This document shows positions 46,884 through 58,949 of a DNA stretch of 64,000 nucleotides, piece after piece (position 1 is the first letter of the stretch; the number at the start of each line of letters is the position of its first letter). The position numbers and the translations under genes were made by a program. This DNA comes from Alisma plantago-aquatica (lineage: Eukaryota; Streptophyta; Magnoliopsida; Alismatales; Alismataceae). The notes beneath the pieces are model-generated. The model was not told where the DNA came from, ran no database searches, and saw only the letters and a program-made list of their open reading frames with translations. The stretch covers positions 1,328,614,304 through 1,328,678,303 of the forward strand of contig OY856410.1 of NCBI GenBank assembly GCA_963693085.1, in the 5' to 3' direction.

Positions 46884-49751
46884 TGTCACAGAACCGTTCT
46901 TACTCCAACTGCAATCCCACTGCCTAGACAGTAGAAAAAGGATTGAAGCGCCCATCCCTGAGTGGACCAATAGGATCAATAACACCGGCATATACAATAA
47001 GAACATAAATAACTCAAAAATTGGATAATTAAAGAACAAACTAACCCAATATGGAGATATGTCTGATTTATCTTTTCATCAGAGTGTAGGAATGCAGAAG
47101 TGATCATATTCAATATTCCATTTGTATTGCCTAAAACAAAACAAATCATGACACAATCATGCAATTGCACAGTATGCTATCAAAATCAAGCAAAGTGATT
47201 TATAACAAAATAGTATACTTGGCAACACTTATATGCAGAAGAATAACAAACAATTTGCAAAACCAACATTTATTCGACAAGTTTTTTTCAAGAAATTCAA
47301 CTTTGATTAGACTTGCCATTATGTTGTAATTCAAGAAGCATTTATATATTTTGTGTGACTCTATTACCCCAACGCGATGGGGAAGGTCACTAGGCCACTT
47401 TTCACCATAGGAACATAGGAAGCCAATGTACAAGTCCCACCTCCAAATGAGGGGGTTGTTGTACTTAATTTCAACATTATCAACATTATCAATATCATCA
47501 TCATTATCAATATATGGGCAGTCATAATGGGCATGAAATTTATGTTTTCATATTTTTCAAAATATAGCATAAAAAAATAGAAGACTAATCATAGGGAATA
47601 GTAGCTCATCTAAGTAAATAGCCAAGTATACAGTCAAGAGATACATAAAAGTATCTTCAATATAATCAAGGAGGAGTTATATAATAGCATACCTTTCATT
47701 GAGATTTCGAGTATATATCACAAGTAATAGGTCGACCCTTCGAGTTAGATCCCAAAAAACAATATTTGGATCAAGGGTCAAGATCAAGATATTTGGATAT
47801 CATGTTTTAATATTCGAGATTAGGGTTACACTTTCCTAGGTTAACCTTAAGGTTAGGTCATCCACTTATGATTCATACTATATCAATATGTCTAACATTT
47901 ATTCAAGTATCAAACATGTTTCAAGAATGGATGACCTACCTAGGAATATTTAGGAACACATGTCAACCCTAATTATTATCATCATTATTCAAATCTCTAG
48001 ATCATTTTCAAGATCAAGTAGTATCATTAAAACTCAACTTTAGATTTGGTATAGTCATGGGTCAGGCATATGATTAGGGGTTTGCAAGATTAAGATTAAT
48101 CATCAACATATCAAGAGAAATCCTTATTTCAATGTTCATGATTCACATTATAGGAGAGATGAGTTACAAGATCAGATATAAACTCATATTTAGTCAAGTG
48201 TGGTTTCAAGATGATCATTATAGACAAATATCAGGATTTCAAGGGATTTATCACTAAAATAGAGCCATTTTACAAATTAAATAAGCAAGAGATCATGATT
48301 TAATTATATTAGTGAGAATAATTTGGAATCATGTTTCAAAAATATTTTTATTCATTTCAATGGATTTTTATGATCGAAATCGACTATTTACTCGAATTAT
48401 TTGGAGCTAGGATGCATTTTCTACGATTTAAACAAGATCTGGCATTTAATTGAATATTTGAGTAGAGGAGATGTAAAAATACCTTATATGGAAAAGAGGC
48501 AATCGTTGTATCGCTAGATTGGGTGGTTGACCTTGAGCCACATAGGCACATAGCTTGCTCACTTGCTAATCTGGTTTCTTCTCGGTTCGGGGCGGTTCAA
48601 ACTTCAATTTGGTCGGTTTATTCATTGATACTATGGCTTTGTTTGGACTGGGGAGTTTGCCTCTGAACCCAGCAGTTCAAGGTTGTCTTCTATCCCTTGC
48701 GTGCAGGCGGCCACTCACAAGCCCTGAAGCAAGGCTTCACACCTCACCAGAGTGAAGGGGGTCTACGAGCAGGAGGCTCCGCTGGAGGATGCAAAGTTGT
48801 TGTTTGGGTTCTTCGTGACCCCGCGGAGCAACAGCAAACGCCAAAATAGGGAGAGGAGGAGGAGGAGCGGGTGAGATGCCCAAAAGCACATGCGGCGATA
48901 CTGCTTGGTGCAGTTCGTGTTCGTGGGAGGGAAACAGGGTGCAATCAGGGTTGAGGGGTGAGCAAGGGTGAGTCTCTGAGCATGGTGAAGTGTATGTGAT
49001 CCTTAGGAGGGATGTATTTAGTATTAGGACTTAGGTTTAGGGCTAATTTGAGGTCTAGTTGCAGTCATGGCCGCTGAGAAGAGAAGGACAAGTGGGGAAA
49101 GCATTTTGGTGGCAAAAAGGTGCCCGAAATCTGGTTAATATAGGGCTTGGTGATTCCGAAATTGTGAGAGGGTCATTTTGGCTCGCTTCGAATTTTGAAT
49201 CATAGTCAAGGGCACAAGATCTCTCAATAAGGTCCTCGTTTACTCCTCCCACTGATTGTGGAGGTAGAAGATGATCCTGTAGCCACTGGATCTATCCTTG
49301 ATCCGTTGGAAGGATATCCAAGGGTGGATAGGTGCCCCCGATCCCTTGCCACAGATCTCTGAGTTGGGCAAGTCAAGAAAAGAGCAAATAAAAGGGGAAT
49401 AAATTGGTTTTCAACACATAAACTTCAAGAAATCATTGTAAATCGTAGGAATGTCCAATTGTTCTCAAATTTGGACCACAACTTCAAAAATATTTGAAGA
49501 AAGTTTAGAAAAAGTTTGGGAACCAAATGAATAAATTTGATGTATCAATTTTCATCTTTGGACAAAGTGATCAATTTATCACATTTAAGGTGTTATAATC
49601 TGTATAAAATCCACATTGATCACCATATTTTGATTTTGAGTATCAAAAATGATTATGAAGACAAGAAAAAAAAGATTTGAGATCATGAGTGAACATAAAT
49701 TGGGCAAAATTGTAATTTCATCATACTTATGCAAAATTCCACTTTGTCACA
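46884..49751 (-). repeat. LARD 2 3' LTR
   Basis: It aligns over its full length with 51943-54807. GC-rich near 48650-48960 (the zone of short spurious ORFs), AT-rich elsewhere. It keeps intact TGTGACA at its minus-strand start. Confidence 0.9.
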
Positions 49752-49764
49752 TCCTTCCCTCCTT
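49752..49764 (-). other. LARD 2 polypurine tract
   Basis: Minus strand AAGGAGGGAAGGA directly before the TGTGACA start of the 3' LTR. It is close to the LARD 1 tract. Confidence 0.88.
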
Positions 49765-51928
49765 AAAAGGAATTTTGTCCCCAAAATTCAAAAATACCCT
49801 CAAAAATCGGGATTATTCAACCTAAGTCATTTTCTTAAATGTTGGGGTATCCTCAAGTATAAAATCAAAACCATGTCCTCAAATTTCAAGTAGTTCAACA
49901 ATCATAATTGGAATTCCATGTTACAAATAATAACTAACTTGATTCTAGCATCGTTACATCATCGAGCAATTGAGTATCAAGGTCAATGCATATACTATTC
50001 AAAGTCATTGTATGAGTCACAAATATGGTGAGCATCCTATTGATCACAAATCTGGATAGGTCATATTCAAACAAATAGAGTTCAAGTGTACAAGGTGACT
50101 TTCAATCCCAATATCTCAGGGTCCTAGACTCAACATTGGCCTAGGTGGGGTTATACATCCATGATTCGAGATTTCATATTTCAAGATTTCAAGACCACAT
50201 CATACTTTCAATATCATGATTTTCGGGCTCAAAATCACTGGGAGGTCCCACCCTAGTCCTAATGAGAGCTAAACCCTAAGTCATAAATAGAGAAGTTAAA
50301 ATAGTCATCATTTCAAAAATTTAAAAATTTGGGATTTTGAAGTCATTAGTCATATATCTCAAGGTCCAAATAGTGTGATCATAGGATTTGTATCATTTTT
50401 GAGATTGATAATCATGAGTCACAAGTTCATTAATTAATATCAAGAGTCAAGATTTTAGGCATCAAAAGTTATAGGTCTACTATTTTGAAGCTAGGGTTTA
50501 GATTCCTATTTAGACCTTAGGGGAGATCACTCATCTATATTCAATTTCAAGCAACAATATTCAACAATATTTGAGAAACATATCAAAATTTCATTATCAA
50601 GCTATCCAAGGTTGATGAATGATGTAGGCCTAGGTCTATCTAGGAAGTCAACCACAAGCTATAGTCAACATTGTAATATATCATGGTCATTATCAAATCA
50701 ATATTCAAGATCGAGTATCAAGCATGGGTTTAACCTATTAGGCTTAGGTCAACCAGTCCAAATAGGGTGAAAGGGAAATACCTTTACAAACTCTAAATAA
50801 TCAACAATACGAAAATTTATAGGTAGTCAAAATAGGGATATGAACTAGGTTAGGGGAGTAATGAGTCAACTACTACCCTAATCTAGCACATTAGCAACAT
50901 GAGACAGTATCCATTGAGTTTATTCAAATTGGCAGAATATCAATGATTAAATCATATTCCATAAGGTCATGAGAACAAAATTCAAGACCATAATAGGGCA
51001 ATAATGTCAAGATTTTACAAAGTAAACGTAATAGTTGCATTCTTTTCCTTCATGATTAAGGTAGTGGTATAATTTAGACATCAAGGATTTAGAGAATCAT
51101 AGTGCAAAATCTAGGTCCATAATCATCATCTCAAAAATCGAGATCGCAAAATGCATCAATAGTCAATAGGAAAAATGTTTTTTTGCATCATAGTCTTATA
51201 TCATGATTTTGTGAGTCTAAGACTTAGTCATTTGATAGCATTGTCAAGGAGTGTATAAAATAGGATATGAGTTTTCTTAACTTTGTTTGAGTTTTAATCA
51301 ACAATAGGGCAACATGGGATTAATCAAATAGAGACCTCATCAACAAAGAGGTATAAGGTATAAGTCTTTCTTATTTCACCATATCAAGATTATTAATATT
51401 GACCTCAAACATAGAAAACATGTAGTCACATTTTGGCTAAATTGAGTGTTCATGATATCACGAGTCATACATGAGTATTTGGTTTCAAAATTAATTGATC
51501 AAAATTGAGTTTTCAAATTTAGGTCAGATCATGGTATCAACTTTCAAGATTTAGCGATATTCATTATTCTCATACATAAGCTACACATAATCGAGACATC
51601 ATGTGGTATAAGGTCACAAGAAAGGACCACATGAGGAGATGATAAGACTACCTAATCTTCATCTACATGGGTGGCTTAGGTAGACCTTAATGAAGAGATG
51701 AGATGCTAGAAGACGCTCTAAGGTTTCACAAGAGAACCTTTAGATCCAGTTCTGGATCAATTAAGGCCAGGTAGAGAGGGGGATCTCAGCCACTGTGAAG
51801 TCAGATAGGAGAAATTATGTTAGGACCCTGAGCCTAGACACCTCAATTTTCACCATTATGGAATTTAGGGTTTCTTGGGTGTAAGAGACTTGAGAAATTA
51901 TTTACTTAAACTATATGGGAGTGTGAAA
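49765..51928 (-). other. LARD 2 internal region, non-coding
   Basis: AT-rich, with many TCAAGAT, ATCAAG and ATCAT words. No open frame with known motifs in either strand. It is shorter than the LARD 1 interior and not obviously similar to it. Confidence 0.8.
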
Positions 51929-51940
51929 GCTCTGATACCA
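51929..51940 (-). other. LARD 2 primer binding site
   Basis: Minus strand TGGTATCAGAGC, two bases after the 5' LTR end, a perfect match to the plant initiator tRNA-Met type site. Confidence 0.92.
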
Positions 51941-51942
51941 AT

Positions 51943-54807
51943 TGTCACCGAACCGTTCTTACCCCAATCCCAATCCCACTGCCTAGACAGTAGAAAAAGG
52001 ATTGAAGTGGTCGTCCCTGAGTGGACCAATATGATCAATCACACTAGCATATACAATAAGAAAATAAATAACTCAAAAACTGGATAATTAAAGAACAAAC
52101 TAACATAATATGTAGATATGTCTGATTTATCTTTGTCATCAGAGTGTATGAGTGTGGAAGCGATCTTATTCAATATTCCATTTGTATTGCCTAAAATAAA
52201 AAAAATCATGACACAATCATGCAATTGCACGATACGCTATCAAAATCAAGCAAAGTGATTTATAACAAAATAGTATACTTCGCAGGACTTATATTCAAAA
52301 GAATAACAAGCAATTTGCAAAACCAACATTTATTCGGCAAGTTTTTTCAAGCAATTCAACTTTTATTACGAGTTCCCATTATGTTGTAATTCAAGAAGCA
52401 TGCTTATATATTTTGTGTGACTCTATTGCCGCAACACGATGGGTAAGGTCACTAGGCCCCTTTTCACCATAGGAACATAGGAAGCCAATGTACAAGTCCC
52501 ACCTCCAAATGAGGGGGTTGTTGTACTCAATTTCAACATTATCAACATTATCAATATCATCATCATTATCAATATACGGGCAGTCATAATGGGCATGCAG
52601 TTTATGTTTTCATATTTTTAAAAATATAGTATAGAAAAATAGAAGACTAATCATAGGGAACAGTAGCTCACCAAGTAAATAGCCAAGTATACAGTCAAGA
52701 GATACATAAAAGTATCTTCAATATAATCAAGGAGGAGTTATATAATAGCATACCTTTCACTAAGATTTTGAGTATAGATCACGAGTAATAGGTCGACCCT
52801 TTGATTTAGATCCTAAAACACAATATTTGGATCAAGGGTCAAGATCAAGATATTTGGATATCATGTTTTAATATTCAAGATTAGGGTTACACTTTCCTAG
52901 GTTAACCTTAAGGTTAGGTCATCCACTTATGATTCATACTATATCAATATGTCTAACATTTATTCAAGTATCAAGCATGTTTCAATAATGGATGACCTAC
53001 CTAGGTATATTTAGGAACACATGTCAACTCTAATTATTGTCATCATTATTCAAATATCTAGATCATTTTCAAGATCAAGTAGTATTATTAGAACTCTAGT
53101 TTAGATCAGGTATAGTCATGGGTCGGGTATATGATTAGGGGTTTGCAAGATTAAGATTAATCATCAACATATCAAGAGAAATCCTTATTTCAATGTTGAT
53201 GATTCACATTCTAGGAGAGATGAGTTACAAGATCAGATATAAACTCATATTTAGTCAAGTTTGGTTTCAAGATGATCATTATAGTCAAATATTAGGATTT
53301 CAAGGGATTAATCACTAAAATAGAGCCATTTGACAAATTAAATAAGTAAGAGATCATGATTTAATTATATTAGTGAGAATAATTTTGAGTCATGTTTCAA
53401 AAATATTTTTAATCGTTTAACTGGATTTGTCTGATCGAAAAAGACTATTTACTCAAATTATTTGGAGCTAGGATGCATTTTCTACGATTTAAATAAGATC
53501 TGGCATTTAATTGAATATTTGAGTGGAGGAGAGGTAAAAATACCTTAAATGGAAATGAGGCAATTGTTGGATTGCTAGATCGGGTGGATGACCTTGAGCC
53601 ATATAGGCAAACAACTTTCTCACTTGCTAATCCGATTCGATCTCAGTTCAGGGTGGTTCAAACTTCAATTTGTCTTGTTTATTCATTGATACTACGACTT
53701 TGTTTGGATCGGGGAGTTTGCCGCTGAACCCAGGAGTTCAAGGCTGTGTTCTATCCCTTACATGCAGGCAGCCACTCGCAAGCCCTGAAGCAAGGCGGCA
53801 CACCTCACCGGAGTGAAGGTGGTCTGGGAGCAAGAGGCTCTGCTGGAGAATGCAAATGTGTCGTCTAGGTTCTTCGTGACCCCACGGAGTAGCAGCAAAT
53901 GCCAGAATGAGGAGAGGAGGAGGAGTGGGAGAGATGCCCGAAAGCACCTACGGCAACACTGCTTGGTGCAGCAGGTATTCGAGGGAGGGAAACAGGGTGC
54001 ACTCAGGGCTGAGGGGTGAGCAAGGGTGAGGCTCTGAGCATGTTGAAGTGTATGCGATCCTTGGGAGGGATTTATATAGTATTAGGACTTAGGTTTAGGG
54101 CTAATTCAAGGTCTAGTTGCAGTCATGTCCGCCAAGAAGAGAGGGCCAAGAGGGGAAAGAATTTTGGTGGCACAAAGGTGCCCGAAATCTGGTCAAAATA
54201 GGTCTTGGTGAGTTTGAAATTGTGAGAGGGTCATTTTGGCTCGCTTTGAATTTCGAATAATAGTCAAGGGCACAAGATCTCTCAATCAGGTCGTCGTTTA
54301 CTCCTCCCGCTGATTGTGGAGGTAGAAGATGATCCTATAGCCACTAGATATATCCCTGATCTGTGGGAAGGATATCCAAGGGTAGAGTGGCACCCCCGAT
54401 CCCTTGCCACATATCTCTGACTTGGGAAGTCAAGAAAAGAGAAAATGAAAGGGGAATAAATTGGTTTTCAACACATAAACTTCAAGAAATCATAGTAAAT
54501 TGTAGGAATGTCCAATTATTCTCAAATGTGGACCACAACTTCAAAAAAATGTGAAGAACGTTTAGAAAAAGTTTGGGAACCAAATGAAGAAGTTTGATGT
54601 ATCGATTTTCTTCTTTGGACAAAGTGATCAATTTATCACATTTAAGGTGTTATAATGTGTATAAAATCCACATTGATCACCATATTTTGATTTTGAGTAT
54701 CAAAAATGATTCTGAAGACAAGGAAAAAAGATTTGAGATCATGAGTGAACATAAATTGGGAAAAATTGTATTTTCATCATACTTATGCAAAATTCCACTT
54801 TGTTATA
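51943..54807 (-). repeat. LARD 2 5' LTR
   Basis: It has the same layout as the 3' LTR. Its outer end reads TTGTTATA, where the 3' LTR has TTGTCACA, so the terminal TG of the minus strand is mutated. This outer-end change would not stop an already inserted copy being recognised. Confidence 0.9.
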
Positions 54808-54812
54808 GTACA
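54808..54812. repeat. LARD 2 target-site duplication (GTACA), right copy
   Basis: Matches 46879-46883. Confidence 0.9.
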
Positions 54813-55454
54813 TGTGTCAATCCATGAATGACCATGTGTCACCTACTAGTAGTAAGGTGATGACACCTCTTACACTCTCTCACATGAACCTCTAGGATAT
54901 ATACCATTCCTTTCACCTACTAGAGAATCTTTTCGACCCCTATCACTCTCTTACTCTTTGATATCGTGCGAAGAAGCAAGGATCAAGGAAGAACTTGAGC
55001 CATTAAGATTAAGTGAAGCCGTGGTCATCTTCAATCTTGGTTCAAGCATGAATCTCGGTTGTGATTCTTTCCTTTCTTTTCTTCTTCACGAAGTTCTTAT
55101 CTATGGTGATTATTTTCTTATAGAGGAGTTGTGAATGAGTCTTGAACCTGTGATAGTTCATCTTCTTCCTTGGGAACATGGAGCTTTGGTGCTTGGAGCT
55201 TTGTAGTTGTTCTTGAGGCGGGTTATATAACTTGAACCCAAACATGTTATTATTCACCATCTTTCTTGCTATATTTGATGATCTACTTTCAATTCTAAGA
55301 TTTTCTTGAATACTTGATGAATCTATGAGTTCTAATAGTTGTCTAGATCTGTTGTTCATGTAATAGAATAGTTAGAATGAAGTTCTAGACCTTGAAGATG
55401 ATGGTATCATGATACAAAGTGATATTAGGTTCAAGCACATAAGCAATCACCTCT

Positions 55455-56045
55455 AACCCGATATGGTCATGTACATACATCACTAGCATGATATGCTTAT
55501 GAGTTTATACCTCATTGCATGATATGGTAATGAAGTTCACATCTTGAACACGATATGGTGTCAACCATATACCTTTTTCATGATATGAGTTTAGGCAAAG
55601 ACCCCATACATAATACAGTGTCAAGTACACACCTCTACTTGATATGCTCAATGCTAATTTTTAGCAACCTGATATGGGTGACACATACACACACCTCATG
55701 AACGTTATGGTGATGAATATTCACTTCATGCATGATATGGGGATGTGGTATACACCCCGTGCATGATATGAGGTCAAGCATACACCTCTTTGCCTGATAT
55801 GGTGTGAAGCACACACACACCTCTTTTCCCGATATGGTGTGAAGCGTGGACACACCTCTTTGCCCAATATGGTGTTAAGCACACACACACCTCTCTGCCT
55901 GATACGGTAGCAAACATACACCTCTTGCCCGATATGGAAGCAAACATACACCTCTTGGGTGATATGGGTAGTAAGCATATACCTCTAAATTGATATTGGG
56001 TTAAGCATACACCTCTTGGATGATATAATGTTGAGCACACATCTC
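55455..56045. repeat. Degenerate GATATGG / CACACCTC minisatellite
   Basis: About 15 irregular units of 30 to 45 bases, each with a GATATGG(T/A) core followed by an AAGCA(C/T)ACACACCTC(T)TTGCC-like tail. The units between 55790 and 56000 are the most regular. Open frames on the minus strand (55635-56229) read it as repetitive protein and are artefacts. Confidence 0.8.
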
Positions 56046-57149
56046 TAAAAGGATTTGGTGGGTAACCCAATACACTAGATGACATAAGTGGTAAGGTGGT
56101 TAATACCCTAGAACATTTGATGGCCAATCCACTAAAGTGTGGTGTGTCCAATATCTTCAAGTGACGTGAGGATGTTACACTCATGAAAAGTGAAGGTGAT
56201 AAACCATATAATTGGTAAGATTGATACATTGATGATAGGTAAGGGTATGAGGGATATTATGATGCCTGGCCCAATATACACCTAATCCAATACATGTATT
56301 TAACTTGACATACATGAGTCAACCCAATACACTTTGTAAAGGTGAGGGCAAGACACTCTTAGGAGTGATGAGTGTAACACCAAGTAATTGTATGATTAAT
56401 ACCTTGATAGGTGAAACACCTAAAGTGGTTGATAATGGTCAACCCTATATCAACAATGCCTTAACCTGATATGAGTTCATATTACTTGATGATAGATGGG
56501 TAATTCAAGTGTGGGACTTATGGATAATACACTACAGGATAAATATGATGAGTTAGTGCATAAAGTATTAGGATGGGAAATACCCTAATAAAAGATAAGT
56601 TGATAAACTTAAGTTAAAAGTGATGAGGGAAGTGATATACCAAGGTATGATAAATATCACATCCAGCACCTCAAGGTTGATATACCTTGATGCACATCAA
56701 ATCCAATATACTTGGATGAGTAACACATGAAGTGTGTCATGCCAATTGTTACATTAAGATGTAATGAGTTTAATGCACTTTGATAAGTGTAAGCTAACAT
56801 ACCTTGAAAAAGGGTTAAGTCAAGTTAATAAAGTATGATGTAATCAATATCCTTGTGAGGATGAGAGAGAAACTCATACTTTGTGTTGATAATCATTTAA
56901 TGATAAATGATGAGAATAAATAAGTTTGATTGAATACTTATGATATCAATGTATGCTCTTAGATGTGTGGAGAAATGAATTAGGGTTTGGATTGATAATA
57001 TGAACTTGAAACCTTTTTCGGCTGTAAAGGGAAATTCTAACCCTAATAATGGGAAGGTTGTATTTCTCCTATTGCATATGCCTTGTGAAACATATTAAAT
57101 ACTTGTATAATGAGTATGATGTTTATATGGTTTGATGACCTAAAAGATA

Positions 57150-57330
57150 TTTGTTGCCTAGTGAGAGGTGACAAGATGTTTAATGGGCCTTGTGAGCATG
57201 TGAATAGTTGTTTCCTAGTGAGAGGTGATAAGATGTTTAAATAGCCTTGTGAGCCATGTGAATAGTTGTTACCTAGTGAAAGGTGACGAAATGTTTAATG
57301 GGCCTTGTGTACTATGTGAAATACTTGTAA
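57150..57330. repeat. 57-bp tandem repeat, three copies
   Basis: The marker CCTAGTGA(G/A)AGGTGA occurs at 57157, 57214 and 57272, each followed by GATGTTTAA and CCTTGTG. Confidence 0.85.
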
Positions 57331-58949
57331 AACAAGTGTAATGAATACCTTGGTCTGAGGACCTAGAGATAACAATTACCTGATAATAGGTAACAATGTT
57401 CAGTGACAGGTTTCAATACCCAGATCTAGTAATCATGATGATGATAATGTTGAGGGATGAGAATTCCTAGTAATGTGATAAGGAACTGAGATCCTGAGTG
57501 TTATGCATTCAAAGTGTTCCAAAGGTTATAAAAGTACTTGATAAATGTATTACACCTTTCTTTTTAGCATCTGTTATAATTCATGTTTGAAACTTGGTTG
57601 ATGCTAAAAGATACTATAATGCACCTAATTAATCAAGTGGAATCTTATAATGTACTGCCCTGACCATAGATCCATCATCGTTAGTACCTGTTGAATGGTG
57701 AAATGGGTTTTCCCATGGGATTACCTAGAATGCATATTTTTGAATATGTGGGGGCAATTGGCACCAATATCCATACGTCCTAATGAGGGATTGATGTGAA
57801 ATCTCCTTCATATAATCCAAGGTGTATGTATAATCTCCCAATGAAGATGAATGTCGGGAATGGATAACTAAAATCTCCCTAAAGGGAGTGCATGTTGTGG
57901 CTATAGCTCTATAGCAAAGATACCAGTATACCCTAGTAAGCAAATTGCAGCTGACATGAGATGTCCTGCTAGTGGTCTCGTGCTGACCAAGATGGAAGAG
58001 GTCTTGGAAGTCGGCTCTTCCATTGACCTTGTATGGTATTGATTTTGACTTCACAGTGGTTAGTAGGAGGATGAGAAGTATACCTCATCTCCTCAGGGCA
58101 TAAGTGTGATTATAAATATGAAATCAGCCATGTAGCGTATTTTTTTAAGGACTGAATACGGAAAATGTTGGTTGATGTTACATTTTTTATACATCCTAAA
58201 TGAATAGGTGTTATACATTTTCTTTATATTCCTTATAAATGAATAGATGATTTCCTTCTTTATCATATATAGCTGCAATGCTTCAGAATATGATATTGCT
58301 CTACTCTTCTTAAATAGTGATTAAATCTTGCTTATTAATGCAAAAGAATCCTCTGCCCAGTTTTATACTATTTATCTGTGATAATAATATTTTTGAAGGA
58401 GAGTTATATCTCTCACTGGGACATGGGTCTCACCCCGTTTGTTACCAACAATTTTTAGGTGGACGCGGATGAGGAGGTAGAGTACATACTATATAGGGAG
58501 GATAATAGCTTTAGGAGCAATAGTAGCATCTCAGGTTGAGTGTACTTTCTATCATTCCTTGTAGATAGAAGTCCTATGTGTCTTATTTATACTCTCAGCT
58601 CCTTGGAGTCAATACATAAAGGTTTTATAAAAAATCTGATATTTTGGCTTATATGCCTCAAGGTTTTATGTTGCTTTATTATATTTTTTGACAAAGCAAA
58701 TGTTATATGTTATCCTCAAGATGAGATGGTACAATGTAGGTACAATGTGAACCCTGATGTATATAAAGTTTTAGTTCTTTCAGTAAGAGTTTCCTTGAAG
58801 AGGATATCTTTGCAAAATGGTTTTAATTTTTTTGTGGTTTTGTTAATCCACTACTTATGGTTATTCCACAATTATTTACTATTGATGACATGATTTGATA
58901 TCAGGCTGTCACACCAAAAGAATCCTACTTGCACTTAGAGATAGTCACA

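Larger units (their letters stand above)
46884..54807 (-). mobile_element. LARD 2: complete non-coding LTR element
   Basis: 7924 bases on the minus strand: 5' LTR 51943-54807 (2865), internal 49752-51942 (2191), 3' LTR 46884-49751 (2868), with GTACA duplicated on each side. The primer site TGGTATCAGAGC and a polypurine tract are both in place. No retroelement protein motif was seen in any frame; no ORF longer than about 70 codons lies in the interior. LTR ends (TGTGACA..GTGACA) and content differ from LARD 1. LTR divergence is higher: about 25 differences in the first 240 bases compared. Confidence 0.9.
54813..58890 (+). mobile_element. LTR-like region with minisatellites, probable gypsy-type LTR
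   Basis: Non-coding. A GATATATACC near 54895 may be a TATA box. Two tandem arrays lie inside (55455-56045, 57150-57330). Near the right end, 58395-58450 carries TATCTCTCACTGGGA and GGGTCTCACCCC, also found at 2665-2720. At 58881-58905, GATGACA followed by TTGATATCAGG looks like a decayed LTR end and primer site. No partner LTR was seen. Confidence 0.4.

Noticed and set aside
55635..56229. Cys/His-rich proteins on the minus strand
   Set aside because: Translation of the GATATGG/CACACCTC minisatellite in different frames.
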